Shown: positions 53,288-63,107, counted from the first letter of the stretch. The stretch: 64,000 nucleotides of DNA from Enterococcus termitis (GCF_001730305.1 NZ_MIJY01000002.1:62001-126000), one strand, 5' to 3'. The notes: generated by a model not told the origin, from the sequence alone. Translations and numbers: made by a program.

Positions 53288-54552
53288 TGTCGATGAAGAA
53301 AAAGCTATTTGCAATCCTTGGACCGATCTTGGTTTCCGCGGTTCTGTTGGCTGTATTTTTCTTTGCACCCTTCAAAATAGATCTGGACAGTAAACATGTA
53401 CTGGCTGATTCATCTACATCTATGGCGACAAATGTTTTAAAAGGAAATGCCATCAAAAATAAAGCGATCGGTTCAAAAGACTATGTCCCTTTTTTCGGTT
53501 CTTCTGAATTGAGCCGAATTAGTCCATTTCATCCTTCTGTACTGGCAGAAAAATATGACCGTAACTATCGGCCGTTTTTGCTAGGAGCACCTGGTACGCA
53601 ATCTTTGACTCAAGCGATGATGATACACTCTATGGGGAAAAATCTTTCTCATAAAAAGGTTGTCTTTATTCTTTCACCGCAATGGTTTGTTGAGCAGGGA
53701 GTGACCAATGATTATTTTAACGTCTATTACTCGGAGTTGCAGACGTATCAATGGGTCAGCGATCTAAAAACCATAACAGATGATGATCAGTATTTTGCTG
53801 AACGTTTGTTAAGCTTTCCAAAAGTGAGAGACGATAAACGATTAACAAGTGCTTTAAAAAATATCCAAACAGGTAAACAGCCCGAACATTCTGATAAACA
53901 GTATATCGAGTTGATGCTGAATATGTTTTCTAGAGAAGACGAATTGTTCAGCAAAATCGGTATGGTAAGTAAAGCGGCAGCGATCCAAAAAGCTGAAAAA
54001 CGTTTGCCAAGTGTGTATGATGAGCAAGTACTTGATGATTTGGCTCTTACGATTGGTCAAAAATCCACAAGTAATAATCCGTTTGAAATCTCCAATCCGT
54101 TTTACAGCAAACGAGTGAAGAAAAAATTAAAACATCTTGAGAACTCTCAAAAGAATTGGAATTACCTTTCTTCACCGGAATATGCAGACTTACAATTGGT
54201 TTTGAGTCAGTTATCTCAAGAACATGCAGAGGTTTTATTTATCATACCGCCAGTCAACAAGCGTTGGACAGATTTTACAGGCTTATCTCAAGAAATGCTG
54301 CAAGGTTTTTCTAAAAAGATCAAGTACCAATTAGAGAGTCAAGGCTTTACTACTATTGCTGATTTTTCAAAAAATTGTGATACACAGTATTTTATGGCAG
54401 ATACGATTCACTTAGGCTGGCGCGGCTGGTTAGCTGCTGATCAGCAAATTCGTCCATTCCTTGAAACACAAAAGAAAAATACACCGAATTATCAGTTAGA
54501 TCCAGCATTTTATTCAAAAGAGTGGCAGGAAAAAGATCCTGCCGATTTATAG
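53287..54552 (+). CDS. dltD: D-alanyl transfer protein DltD
   Basis: A 421-residue protein with an N-terminal membrane helix (about 5-27) and an extracellular SGNH-like domain. The Ser of the FFGSSELSRISPFHPS motif and the late DTIHLGWRGW (Asp/His) match the DltD catalytic set. It acts on the outside in the final D-alanine transfer to teichoic acid. Its start overlaps dltC. A terminator follows. Confidence 0.95.
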   Translation: MSMKKKLFAILGPILVSAVLLAVFFFAPFKIDLDSKHVLADSSTSMATNVLKGNAIKNKAIGSKDYVPFFGSSELSRISPFHPSVLAEKYDRNYRPFLLGAPGTQSLTQAMMIHSMGKNLSHKKVVFILSPQWFVEQGVTNDYFNVYYSELQTYQWVSDLKTITDDDQYFAERLLSFPKVRDDKRLTSALKNIQTGKQPEHSDKQYIELMLNMFSREDELFSKIGMVSKAAAIQKAEKRLPSVYDEQVLDDLALTIGQKSTSNNPFEISNPFYSKRVKKKLKHLENSQKNWNYLSSPEYADLQLVLSQLSQEHAEVLFIIPPVNKRWTDFTGLSQEMLQGFSKKIKYQLESQGFTTIADFSKNCDTQYFMADTIHLGWRGWLAADQQIRPFLETQKKNTPNYQLDPAFYSKEWQEKDPADL

Positions 54553-54563
54553 AAAGCTGAAAG

Positions 54564-54616
54564 AAATGAGACTATGAAATAACGTTTTGCGTTAAATGAT
54601 AGTCTCATTTTTTGTA
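54564..54616 (+). terminator. Terminator of the dlt operon
   Basis: AAATGAGACTAT (54564-54575) pairs with ATAGTCTCATTT (54599-54610), with an inner AACG/CGTT, then TTTTG. Ends dltXABCD. Confidence 0.85.
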
Positions 54617-54735
54617 TTTAAACATTCATCAAAATAAAAGAATAGATTCTAGAATCAAAAACTCTTTCTTATATTGATAATGCTAGATAAATGGTATAAT
54701 ACAAAAGGAACTATTCAAGAAGGGAGTTTTATGCT

Positions 54736-55818
54736 TTGGATCAAAAAGAAGAACAAATGTTGATTGAACTTACAAGTGCTAAAGGTGTACCCGGGAATGA
54801 AGGTGAGGTTAGAGACCTCTTTAAAAAATACGCAGAGCCTTTTGCAGATAAAATCATATATGATGGCCTGGGGAGTATTATTGCCAAACGTGTAGGTGAC
54901 AAAGAGGGACCAAAAGTCTTTTTCTCAGGTCATTTGGATGAAGTTGGCTTTATGGTCACTCAGATCACAGACAAAGGATTTATCAAGTTTCAAACCTTAG
55001 GTGGTTGGTGGGGTCAAGTAATGTTGGCACAACAGGTACAAATTAAAACAGCCAAAGGAAAACTATTTCACGGTGTGATTGGTTCGAAACCTCCTCATGT
55101 ACTGACACCAGAGGCTAGAAAACAGCCATATGATGTCGCTGAAATGTTCATTGATATAGGTGCCCAAAGCGCCGAGCAAGTAGCTGAATGGGGAATCAGA
55201 CCAGGTGATATGATCACTCCTTATATCGAGTATCGTCGCATGAATGATACAAAATTTATGCTGGCAAAAGCTTGGGATAACCGTATTGGTACGGCTGTGT
55301 CATTAAAAGTATTGGAAAATCTTGCTGAACAGGGACATCCGAATATTTTGTTTGCCGGAAGTGACGTGCAAGAAGAAGTCGGCTTGCGTGGCGCTCAGAC
55401 AAGTACTCATTTAGTTGATCCCGATATTGCTTTTGCTTTAGATACAGGAACTGCTGGTGATACACCTGGAATGACTCCGAAAGAGGCTGACTCAGAACTT
55501 GGAAAAGGACCACAAATTTTGATTTTTGATGCATCGATGATTCCTCATAAAAAATTACGTGATTTTGTGATTCAAGTAGCGGAGGAAAATAACATTCCTT
55601 TTCAATATACTGTGATCACAGGAGGCGGAACAGATGCAGGAAGAATGCATTTGACAAGAAATGGCGTTCCATCCCTCGCTATCACTGTTCCAGTCAGATA
55701 TCTGCATTCTCATACGTCAATGATTCATGAAGACGATTATTTGAATACAGTGAAACTGGTAACAGAAGTGATAAAACGATTAGATCAAGAAACAGTCGCA
55801 AAGATTCGCGAGTACTAA
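54736..55818 (+). CDS. M42 family metallopeptidase (glutamyl aminopeptidase type)
   Basis: A 360-residue dinuclear-metal aminopeptidase. Metal ligands: His66 and Asp68 in SGHLDEVGF, Asp181 in AWDNRIG, Glu213/Glu214 in QEEVGLRGA, Asp236 in ALDTG, and His in [10 protein letters not shown]. Such enzymes trim acidic or other N-terminal residues from peptides. TTG 54736 is the start: AAGGGAG at 54720-54726 is 9 bases before it and no in-frame ATG fits. The DUF975 gene follows in 18 bases. Confidence 0.85.
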   Translation: MDQKEEQMLIELTSAKGVPGNEGEVRDLFKKYAEPFADKIIYDGLGSIIAKRVGDKEGPKVFFSGHLDEVGFMVTQITDKGFIKFQTLGGWWGQVMLAQQVQIKTAKGKLFHGVIGSKPPHVLTPEARKQPYDVAEMFIDIGAQSAEQVAEWGIRPGDMITPYIEYRRMNDTKFMLAKAWDNRIGTAVSLKVLENLAEQGHPNILFAGSDVQEEVGLRGAQTSTHLVDPDIAFALDTGTAGDTPGMTPKEADSELGKGPQILIFDASMIPHKKLRDFVIQVAEENNIPFQYTVITGGGTDAGRMHLTRNGVPSLAITVPVRYLHSHTSMIHEDDYLNTVKLVTEVIKRLDQETVAKIREY

Positions 55819-55836
55819 AAAGAGGAGTTTAACGAT

Positions 55837-56634
55837 ATGAAAAGTAAAATAACCAATGCAATGCATAGAGAGCAGGCACGAACCTCCTTGAAAAATCAAT
55901 GGGGAACAATGGCTTGGATTACCTTTTTAGCTGTGTTTATCCGTTTTATTATTAGTTCAGTAGTGGGAGGAGTCGCTAATTTACCACAAGATAGTGCTGG
56001 AAATAATGTGATGTCCTTTCTATTGAACAATTTCTTATTTTTTGCAATCACTTACGGCACCTATTATTGTGCGCTGCAGGTTCTTAGAGGCAAACGAGTT
56101 CAAGCAAATATGCTGACAACGATCTTTCAAGGCAAGTTTTATCTGCCGATGCTGCTGATCAATTTTATTCAGTACATTATTGAGCTTGTCTTGAATCTAC
56201 TTGTCTTGCTGCCTATCCTGATTTCATACGGGGCAACGATTTATTTTGGTTTGATGTTTAACACAGTTACTGTCGGCCAATTTCAATCAGAAATGACAGG
56301 CGATCTTTCATTAGCTTTATTATTGATCATTTTTGGCTTTTTAATGATTTTAGTGAGTGTCTTTGTCAGCGGTGTGTTCCAATTTGCTGTTTGGGTGAAA
56401 ATCGACGATCCTAGTTTATCCGTTTCTGATGCAATCAAATATGCTCTTTATTTGATGAAAGGTCGATTCGGACAATATTTATTATTACAACTGTCATTTG
56501 TCGGCTGGTTCATTATCGGAACTTTAGTTTTCGGGATTGGTTTACTATGGGTGATTCCTTATCATGATGTCGCTATCGCAAGCTTTTACGATACTGCTCG
56601 TAATGAAAAGGACGCACCAGCAATTTTTGACTAG
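55837..56634 (+). CDS. DUF975 family membrane protein
   Basis: A 265-residue integral membrane protein with about five to six helices. DUF975 proteins are poorly characterised. The N-terminal REQARTSLKNQWGTMAW and the ending with a hydrophobic segment plus SFYDTARNEK fit the family. RBS AAGAGGAGT before ATG. It is probably co-transcribed with the M42 peptidase, with a terminator after. Confidence 0.75.
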   Translation: MKSKITNAMHREQARTSLKNQWGTMAWITFLAVFIRFIISSVVGGVANLPQDSAGNNVMSFLLNNFLFFAITYGTYYCALQVLRGKRVQANMLTTIFQGKFYLPMLLINFIQYIIELVLNLLVLLPILISYGATIYFGLMFNTVTVGQFQSEMTGDLSLALLLIIFGFLMILVSVFVSGVFQFAVWVKIDDPSLSVSDAIKYALYLMKGRFGQYLLLQLSFVGWFIIGTLVFGIGLLWVIPYHDVAIASFYDTARNEKDAPAIFD

Positions 56635-56730
56635 TCATGGAAAAAAGACGATAACAATTAGCCTGATTCTTGTACGCAATTTTACAATGTAGGATAAAAT
56701 TCGTTTTGTTTTGATTTTAAAGTTGAATAG

Positions 56731-56792
56731 AAGCTGAGACAAAAGCAACCCTTTGGGACTTAAAGGCGTTTGTCTCGGCTTCTTTTTTTATT
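56731..56792 (+). terminator. Strong terminator, GAGACAAA family
   Basis: GAAGCTGAGACAAAAGC (56731-56747) pairs with GCGTTTGTCTCGGCTTC (56767-56783) with small mismatches, then TTTTTTT. The same GCTGAGA-type arms are seen at 12596 and 63109. Confidence 0.88.
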
Positions 56793-56866
56793 CAGTCGAT
56801 TCGTTGTCTCTATTTTCTTTTTTTATGTTACCATAAGGATGAGTCTAATTGAGGAGGTCGATGAAG

Positions 56867-57607
56867 TTGAAGATTACCGTTTTAGGTTGTTTAGGAGCTT
56901 ATCCCTATAAAGGAGAAGGAACGAGCTCTTATTTATTAGAAGCTGACGGATTTAAGCTTTTATTGGACGCAGGAAGCACTACACTAGTGAATTTAGAAGA
57001 GCATGTCGATCCATTAAGCCTGGATGCAGTGATTTTATCTCATTATCATCATGATCATATCGCGGATCTAGGCGTGCTGCAATATTACCGCCAACTGTAT
57101 CCTGTACAAGAGCCTACACCTGTTTTGCCGATTTATGGACATACCGATGATCAGATCCATTTTGATGCATTGAATCTGCCAGGTGTTTCAAAGGCAGTTC
57201 CATATTTTGAAGCAGAAGAGTTAAAATTAGGGCCGTTTCTGATTACTTTTATGAAAACGATCCATCCAGTTCCTTGTTATGCGATGCGTTTTGTTGAAGA
57301 GAAAACAGGAAAAGTCTTTGTGTTTACTGGCGATTCCGGATATTTAGAAAGCTTTGTCGAGTTTGCTGAAAAGGCAGATGTCTTTTTGGCAGATACGTAT
57401 TTATTTGAAGGAAATGAACGTCACCATGCTCATTTTACTTCAAAAGAATCGGGCGAAATAGCCAAAGCAGCCCAAGTTAACAAACTAGTTTTAACACACT
57501 TGCCTCAACACGGTTCATTGGAAGAATTGAAAGCACAAGCTCAAAAAGCAGCTGGAGATCAAGTAACTGTTTGTTTAGCAGAAAAAAATTTAGAAATCAA
57601 TATTTAA
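56867..57607 (+). CDS. MBL-fold hydrolase (YhfI type)
   Basis: A 246-residue metallo-beta-lactamase-fold protein. The metal motif is HYHHDH at 59-64, with later Asp/His ligands in FVFTGDSGY and VLTHL. Close to the B. subtilis YhfI family; it is next to lipoate ligase there too. The start could be ATG 56861, but GAGGAGG at 56851-56857 is only 3 bases from it; TTG 56867 (9 bases) gives the usual MKITVLGCLGAYPYKGEG. Confidence 0.8.
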   Translation: MKITVLGCLGAYPYKGEGTSSYLLEADGFKLLLDAGSTTLVNLEEHVDPLSLDAVILSHYHHDHIADLGVLQYYRQLYPVQEPTPVLPIYGHTDDQIHFDALNLPGVSKAVPYFEAEELKLGPFLITFMKTIHPVPCYAMRFVEEKTGKVFVFTGDSGYLESFVEFAEKADVFLADTYLFEGNERHHAHFTSKESGEIAKAAQVNKLVLTHLPQHGSLEELKAQAQKAAGDQVTVCLAEKNLEINI

Positions 57608-57620
57608 GGAGTGAATAATT

Positions 57621-58625
57621 GTGATTTTTGTCCCAAATGAAAACAATGATCCAAGAGTAAACTTAGCGATTGAAACGTATCTATTAAAAGAAAAACCACT
57701 AGACGAACCCATCTTACTTTTTTATATCAATGATCCTTCGATCATCATCGGTCGGAATCAAAATACAATCGAAGAAATCAACAAAGAGTATGTTGATGAA
57801 AAAGGGATCCATGTTGTTCGTCGTTTAAGCGGCGGCGGAGCTGTTTATCATGATCATGGGAACTTAAATTTTAGTTTTATTATGCCAGATGACGGCAATT
57901 CCTTCCGTGATTTTGCCAAAGTGACTCAACCGATTATTCAAGCATTGCATGAATTAGGTGTTTCTGGAGCAGAATTAAAAGGACGTAATGATCTAGTCAT
58001 CGATGGGATGAAATTCTCGGGCAATGCGATGTATGCTACTGCAGGTAGAATGTTTGCTCATGGAACCTTGATGTTTGACAGCGATATTGATGAAGTAGTT
58101 AACGCATTAAAAGTCCGTAAAGATAAAATAGAATCTAAAGGGATCAAATCCGTTCGCTCACGTGTGACAAACATCAAACCATTCTTACCAGCAGATAAAC
58201 AAGAGATGACTACAGAAGAGTTTCGTGAAGATATTTTGTTGAAAATTTTTGGTGTCGATTCTGTCGATCAAGTAAAAACCTATGAACTAACAGATGAAGA
58301 TTGGGAGAAAATCAATAAAATCTCTGATGAATACTATCGTAATTGGGATTGGAATTATGGAAAATCTCCTGCATTCAACTTAGAACGTCGTCATCGTTTC
58401 CCAATTGGAGCGATCGATGCGCAGATGAATGTAGAAGATGGTGAAATCAAGGAGATTAAAATTTTCGGTGATTTCTTCGGGTTAGGTGAAATCAAAGATG
58501 TAGAAGATATTTTGACAGGAACAAAATATGAAAAAGCAGCGATTGAAGCAGCTGTAGATAATATTGATGTAAAAAAATATTTTGGTAATATTGAAAAATC
58601 TGATTTAGTTGATTTGCTCTATTAA
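57621..58625 (+). CDS. lplJ: Lipoate-protein ligase
   Basis: A 334-residue ligase that attaches lipoate to lipoyl domains of dehydrogenases. The core motif RRLSGGGAVYHDHGNLNFSF, then KFSGNAMY (lysine for lipoyl-AMP) and the C-terminal domain. GTG 57621 follows AAGGAGTGAATAATT. It lies 14 bases after the MBL-fold gene. The enzyme lets the cell scavenge lipoate. Confidence 0.95.
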   Translation: MIFVPNENNDPRVNLAIETYLLKEKPLDEPILLFYINDPSIIIGRNQNTIEEINKEYVDEKGIHVVRRLSGGGAVYHDHGNLNFSFIMPDDGNSFRDFAKVTQPIIQALHELGVSGAELKGRNDLVIDGMKFSGNAMYATAGRMFAHGTLMFDSDIDEVVNALKVRKDKIESKGIKSVRSRVTNIKPFLPADKQEMTTEEFREDILLKIFGVDSVDQVKTYELTDEDWEKINKISDEYYRNWDWNYGKSPAFNLERRHRFPIGAIDAQMNVEDGEIKEIKIFGDFFGLGEIKDVEDILTGTKYEKAAIEAAVDNIDVKKYFGNIEKSDLVDLLY

Positions 58626-58766
58626 AATAAATGAGTGATAAACCTACGGCATTACCTAAGTCATTTGAAATTGAATAATCGATCAAATCAAAGTAATTTC
58701 TATACTGAATTTCGTTCATATTAACGCAAATCACATAAAAAAATGTACATTGATGATACACAACAT

Positions 58767-58820
58767 GCCTTTCAAATCTTAGCGCTTTAGCCTTTAGATT
58801 TGAAGGCTGTTTTATTTTTG
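58767..58820 (+). terminator. Terminator after lipoate ligase
   Basis: GCCTTTCAAATCT (58767-58779) pairs with AGATTTGAAGGC (58796-58807) with a one-base bulge, followed by TGTTTTATTTTT. The rest of the 268-base gap (58626-58893) shows no other feature. Confidence 0.8.
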
Positions 58821-58893
58821 AACCTCCGTTCCTCCTTCTTTTGACATCATTGATATCTCTTCGTATAATAAAGAAGCGAAAAGGAGCGATAAT

Positions 58894-59574
58894 ATGCGAA
58901 ACGAAATGATGCATCGGCCAGTGGTTAAAAAAGAACTTGTCGACTTTATGCGAAATAAACAAAAGAAAATCGACGGCGAATTAGGTGTGATCGAAGAGGA
59001 AGCTCATGAAGCTGGTGTTCCTATCATTCCTCATGAAACAGTAGCCTTTCTACAGTTTTTCCTAGGTCAGCTAAAACCCAAGGATATTCTGGAAATCGGA
59101 ACAGCAATCGGTTTTTCTTCCAGCCTAATGGCACAATATGTGGGAGAAGAAGGACAAGTAACAACAATCGATCGTTTTGATGTAATGATCAGAAAAGCTA
59201 AAGTGACGTATCAACGACTAGGACTTGAAGATAAAGTGACTTTATTGGAAGGGCAAGCGGCTGAAATTTTGCCAACCTTGACTGGTCCGTATGATTTTAT
59301 TTTTATGGATAGTGCCAAATCAAAGTATATTGAATTTTTACCTGATTGTCTTCGCTTATTACGTGTGGGCGGAGTGTTGATGGTAGACGATGTATTTCAA
59401 GCGGGAACTATATTAGATCCAATCGAAGAAATCCCCCGCAGTCAGCGGACGATCCACAGAAAGCTAAATCAATTTTTAGACACTGTGATGACCCACCCAG
59501 ATTTAACATCGACTCTGCTGCCTTTAGGTGACGGAGTAATAATGATCACGAAAGATAGAGAATTAACTGAATAA
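58894..59574 (+). CDS. O-methyltransferase, TrmR-like
   Basis: A 226-residue class I SAM-dependent methyltransferase. SAM motif ILEIGTAIGFSSSLMA near 65-80, DFIFMDSAKSKYIEF and VDDVFQAG. The closest known member is B. subtilis TrmR, which methylates 5-hydroxyuridine in tRNA wobble positions; catechol O-methyltransferase-like annotation is also common. RBS AAAAGGAGCG before ATG 58894. It has a separate transcript. Confidence 0.78.
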   Translation: MRNEMMHRPVVKKELVDFMRNKQKKIDGELGVIEEEAHEAGVPIIPHETVAFLQFFLGQLKPKDILEIGTAIGFSSSLMAQYVGEEGQVTTIDRFDVMIRKAKVTYQRLGLEDKVTLLEGQAAEILPTLTGPYDFIFMDSAKSKYIEFLPDCLRLLRVGGVLMVDDVFQAGTILDPIEEIPRSQRTIHRKLNQFLDTVMTHPDLTSTLLPLGDGVIMITKDRELTE

Positions 59575-59653
59575 TAAAAAAAAGGCTCAGATCAGAATAG
59601 CACTATTTTGGTCTGTCTTTTTAGATACAATCTAAATAAAGGAGGCGTTCTCA

Positions 59654-60634
59654 ATGAAAGCAGTTGTTGTCTATGAAGCAGGAGGTCCTGAAGCTTTAAT
59701 CTATAAAGAAATTCCAAGACCATCTTTAAAAGAAGGCTGGTCTTTAGTCAAAGTTAAAGGCTTTGGAATCAATCATTCAGAAATTTTTACTCGAGAAGGA
59801 AAATCGCCATCAGTGAGTTTTCCTCGGATTTTAGGGATTGAGTGTGTGGGTGTGATTGAGCAAACCACTGAGCCGAAAAGTTTACCGATTGGACAAAAAG
59901 TTGTTTCGATCATGGGAGAGATGGGTCGTGCGTACGATGGAAGCTACGCAGAATACGTTCTTATACCAAATGAACAGATTTATCCTGTTCATACAGCGCT
60001 GGGCTGGAAAACGTTGGCAACGATCCCTGAGACCTATTACACGGCGTATGGTTCATATAAAAATTTGAAGATCCAGCCCTCTGACCGTATTTTAGTAAGA
60101 GGTGCAACAAGTGGTGTTGGTATAGCTTTTCTCAAATTGATAAAAGGAAAGTATCCGAATCTGGTAGTAACTGGAACAAGTAGAGATATGGACAAACGAG
60201 AAAAATTACTAGATGCAGGTTTCGATCGAATAATTGAAGATCGGCGAGGCGTGCTGCAGACACATACTTCTTACGACAAAATTTTTGAATTGATCGGTCC
60301 TGCAACTATAAAAAATAGCTTTAAACATCTCAATGAAGAGGGGATTTTATGCAGTACGGGCCAGTTAGGAGGACAATGGTTCCTTGAAACGTTTGACCCG
60401 ATTATTGATATCAAAAAGAACAGCTATCTTACAAGTTTTTATTCGGGAAATGTTGATAAAGAGACGTTAAATGACCTTTTCGCTTACATTGAAGAACACG
60501 AAATCGACATCAAGCCAGAAAAGGTTTTTCAACTCAAAGAACTAAAAAAAGCACATGAATATTTAGAAAGTGCAGCTAGTTTTGGCAAGGTGATTATATT
60601 GAATGAAGGAACAATGGACGATGAAAACAGATAA
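59654..60634 (+). CDS. Zinc-free medium-chain dehydrogenase (quinone oxidoreductase type)
   Basis: A 326-residue MDR family protein. NAD(P)H-binding VRGATSGVGIAFLKL (Rossmann, about 147-161) and the N-terminal GroES-like part (GFGINHSEIFTREG, GIECVGVIEQ). No structural zinc cluster of Cys, so quinone or enoyl reductase activity is more likely than alcohol dehydrogenase. RBS AAAGGAGGCG before ATG 59654. Its end overlaps the next gene by 14 bases. Confidence 0.82.
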   Translation: MKAVVVYEAGGPEALIYKEIPRPSLKEGWSLVKVKGFGINHSEIFTREGKSPSVSFPRILGIECVGVIEQTTEPKSLPIGQKVVSIMGEMGRAYDGSYAEYVLIPNEQIYPVHTALGWKTLATIPETYYTAYGSYKNLKIQPSDRILVRGATSGVGIAFLKLIKGKYPNLVVTGTSRDMDKREKLLDAGFDRIIEDRRGVLQTHTSYDKIFELIGPATIKNSFKHLNEEGILCSTGQLGGQWFLETFDPIIDIKKNSYLTSFYSGNVDKETLNDLFAYIEEHEIDIKPEKVFQLKELKKAHEYLESAASFGKVIILNEGTMDDENR

Positions 60635-61247
60635 ACAAAAAATCAAGCTTTTAAATAATCTCGTTGAGCACTATGGTTATCAATATTGGTGGGAACAGGA
60701 AAATCGACTCGCAGATTGGGTCTCAATGATCTTGATCCAGCAAACCACTGAGAAAAATGCCAATAAAGCTTTGGCGAATTTAGAACCTTATTTAAGCGTG
60801 GAAAAGCTTTCAGCAATTGATTTAGAAAAATTACAGGAGCTTATTCGTCCAGCAGGATTTTATAAGCAAAAAAGTAATTATATTAAAGCATTGATCCACT
60901 GGTTTATAGCACATGGCGCAGATCTTGAAACTTTTCGTTCCTACTCGACAGAAGAGCTGAGAAAAGAACTACTGAAGATCAAAGGAGTAGGAGGAGAAAC
61001 TGCGGATGCGATGCTTTTATACATTTTTGAAAGGAATGTATTTATTGCAGATCAATATGCAATGCGCTTGTTTACGCGCTTTGGCTACGGACCGTATAAA
61101 AATTACGAAGGAATGCGCAAAGAATTCAATCATCTCACTGAGCAAATTCCACATCAACTGTGCAAAGAGTGGCATGCAGCTATTGATGTTCATGGCAAGC
61201 ACTTCTCTAAGAATAAAAAAATGGACGAAAGTTTCTTGCTGCTGTAG
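60621..61247 (+). CDS. HhH DNA glycosylase-like protein lacking Fe-S cysteines
   Basis: A 208-residue protein of the endonuclease III (HhH-GPD) family. The helix-hairpin-helix LLKIKGVGGETADAMLL is at about 117-133, with catalytic Asp144 in FIADQYAMRL. The Lys of bifunctional AP lyases is Glu126 here, so a pure glycosylase is expected. After HGKHF the four Cys of the Fe-S cluster are gone (sequence SKNKKMDESFLLL). ATG 60621 follows GAAGGA; the frame from 60603 is also open. Overlaps the previous gene. Confidence 0.8.
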   Translation: MKTDKQKIKLLNNLVEHYGYQYWWEQENRLADWVSMILIQQTTEKNANKALANLEPYLSVEKLSAIDLEKLQELIRPAGFYKQKSNYIKALIHWFIAHGADLETFRSYSTEELRKELLKIKGVGGETADAMLLYIFERNVFIADQYAMRLFTRFGYGPYKNYEGMRKEFNHLTEQIPHQLCKEWHAAIDVHGKHFSKNKKMDESFLLL

Positions 61248-61327
61248 AAAAATGATCCAGAGATCACCTTTTTAATGTTTGTTTAAGTTTCAAGGCATAT
61301 GCTTTTCCGAGAGAGGGAGGCATTGCA

Positions 61328-62185
61328 ATGAGAAACGATAAAAGTAGAATGAAACGTTCTATCCAAATCTTTTCAGCGCTCGGGATCTTACTAGTAATTT
61401 GCCTGTTAGGGCAAAAAAGCTTAACAGTATTTGCCGATAAATTTCCCATAACGAGCCAACCAGTCGAAATACAAACACCTACAATTATGGTGCCGGGGAC
61501 GAATGGAACTGTCGATCGTTTTGGCGGGTTGATCAAATCACTGAACACAGAGGAAGATGTAGAAGTATTGAAAGTAACGGTTGCATCAGATAACACGGTA
61601 CTTTCTAAAGGAAGACTCTCTGCTTCTTCAACACATCCAATCATTGTGATCGCCTTTGAAGACAGCAGTACTGATACGCTATCTGTTCAAGGAAAATGGT
61701 ATCAAATCGCTCTAGCTTATATTCAAAAAAGCTATAGTTTTAAGACCTATAACTATTTAGGGCACTCTAACGGTGGCTTGGTAATTACTTCTTATTTGGA
61801 AAATGATCAACAAGTAACAGATCCAGAGTTAAGCAAACTAATCACGATAGGTACACCATACAATGATTTATCCAGTGCTTACAATAATACTGCAACGAAC
61901 GTTACTCAGGTTAAAAAAACAAGTCCTTTACTAAATGGCTATCTGAAAAATCTTGATCAGATCCCCTCAAACATACAAATGCGAAACATCGCTGGTGAAA
62001 TAAAGCATAGTGCTTCTGATGGTACAGTACCAGTTCAAAGTGTTTTTGCAGGCAGGTCTATTTATCAAGATCGTATTGCAGACTACCAAGAGCTATTGAT
62101 TCAAGGAGAGCAAACGAATCATAGTGCATTGGTTGAAAATACTGAAATAATCGATCAAATAAAAACTTTTTTTTGGCAAAACTAG
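61328..62185 (+). CDS. Secreted or anchored DUF915 alpha/beta hydrolase
   Basis: A 285-residue DUF915 protein with an N-terminal membrane/signal segment (about 11-30) and an alpha/beta hydrolase domain. The nucleophile elbow is LGHSNGG with Ser147; a later DGTVPVQS (Asp) and NHSALVEN (His) would complete the triad. Activity as a lipase or esterase at the cell surface is inferred; substrate unknown. RBS GAGGGAGGC before ATG 61328. A terminator follows. Confidence 0.78.
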   Translation: MRNDKSRMKRSIQIFSALGILLVICLLGQKSLTVFADKFPITSQPVEIQTPTIMVPGTNGTVDRFGGLIKSLNTEEDVEVLKVTVASDNTVLSKGRLSASSTHPIIVIAFEDSSTDTLSVQGKWYQIALAYIQKSYSFKTYNYLGHSNGGLVITSYLENDQQVTDPELSKLITIGTPYNDLSSAYNNTATNVTQVKKTSPLLNGYLKNLDQIPSNIQMRNIAGEIKHSASDGTVPVQSVFAGRSIYQDRIADYQELLIQGEQTNHSALVENTEIIDQIKTFFWQN

Positions 62186-62240
62186 AACAACAAGAGCTTC
62201 GGGATTTAAAGAATCCTGTTGACTTCTGTTGTTTTTTTAC
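62186..62240 (+). terminator. Terminator after the DUF915 gene
   Basis: AACAACAAGAGCTTCGGGATT (about 62186-62206) pairs imperfectly with AATCC...TCTGTTGTT (62212-62233), then TTTTTT. An open frame 62173-62370 crosses this hairpin and is rejected as a gene. Confidence 0.65.
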
Positions 62241-62380
62241 TCAAAAAGACTACGGATCTTTCGTTACATTATGTAAAAATAAGCCTGTCGCCTATTTAGT
62301 AAAGCCTTTCAGTGTTATTGAGAATGAAGAGAGAATTTTCTCAAAGAGAAGTAGAAAAGGGATAAAATAAAATAACTAAA

Positions 62381-62423
62381 TTATAATAATTCTATTGACA
62401 CAATTATTTCAAACTGATACGCT
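62381..62423 (+). promoter_or_regulatory. ahpC promoter with PerR-like box
   Basis: TTATAATAATTCTAT (62381-62395) matches the PerR box TTATAATNATTATAA at 13 of 15 positions. It meets the -35 TTGACA (62395-62400), 17-base spacer, and TACGCT (62418-62423). Repression by PerR, lifted by peroxide, is inferred. Confidence 0.6.
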
Positions 62424-62520
62424 AAGACTGTAGGAAAAAGAGTTTGCTGAATGGAGTATGTATTTTATTTTTAAGAAAAATACGATTCTATCAGCATATA
62501 AAAATTAGGAGGAAAAATAG

Positions 62521-63084
62521 ATGAATTTAATCAACACAAAATTATTGGACTTTGAATGTGATGCATACCAAGATGGAGACTTTATTAAAGTCAGCACGGC
62601 AGATGTTTTAGGTAAGTGGAGTATTTTCTTCTTTTATCCAGCTGATTTTTCATTTGTTTGCCCAACAGAGTTAGGTGACATGCAAGATCACTACGATCAC
62701 TTGAAAGAATTGAACTGTGAAGTTTATTCTGTATCTGAAGATAGCCACTTTGTTCATAAAGCATGGGCAGATGCGACAGATACGATCGGTAAAATCAAAT
62801 ATCCGATGCTAGCAGATCCGAATGGAAAAATCGCTCGTTTCTTCGGTGTTTTAAACGAAGAATTAGGTCAAGCATACCGTGGAACATTTATCGTTAGTCC
62901 TGAAGGCGAAATCAAATCATATGAAATCAACGATATGGGCATCGGTCGTAATGCAGAAGAATTAGTGCGTAAATTAGAAGCATCTCAATTCGTTGCAGAA
63001 CATGGAGACAAAGTTTGTCCAGCAAACTGGAAACCAGGCGAAGAAACTATCGCACCAAGCTTGGATTTAGTTGGTAAAATCTAA
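62521..63084 (+). CDS. ahpC: Alkyl hydroperoxide reductase subunit C
   Basis: A 187-residue 2-Cys peroxiredoxin. The peroxidatic Cys47 is in FSFVCPTE and the resolving Cys166 in KVCPANW. It reduces H2O2 and organic hydroperoxides and is recycled by the next gene product. RBS AGGAGGAAA before ATG 62521. Length typical. A PerR-like box lies upstream. Confidence 0.97.
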   Translation: MNLINTKLLDFECDAYQDGDFIKVSTADVLGKWSIFFFYPADFSFVCPTELGDMQDHYDHLKELNCEVYSVSEDSHFVHKAWADATDTIGKIKYPMLADPNGKIARFFGVLNEELGQAYRGTFIVSPEGEIKSYEINDMGIGRNAEELVRKLEASQFVAEHGDKVCPANWKPGEETIAPSLDLVGKI

Positions 63085-63107
63085 AACGTATAAATAGCAA
63101 AAAAATA

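Noticed and set aside
62173-62370. 65-codon open frame after the DUF915 gene
   Set aside because: It overlaps the terminator hairpin and has no RBS; composition is not protein-like.
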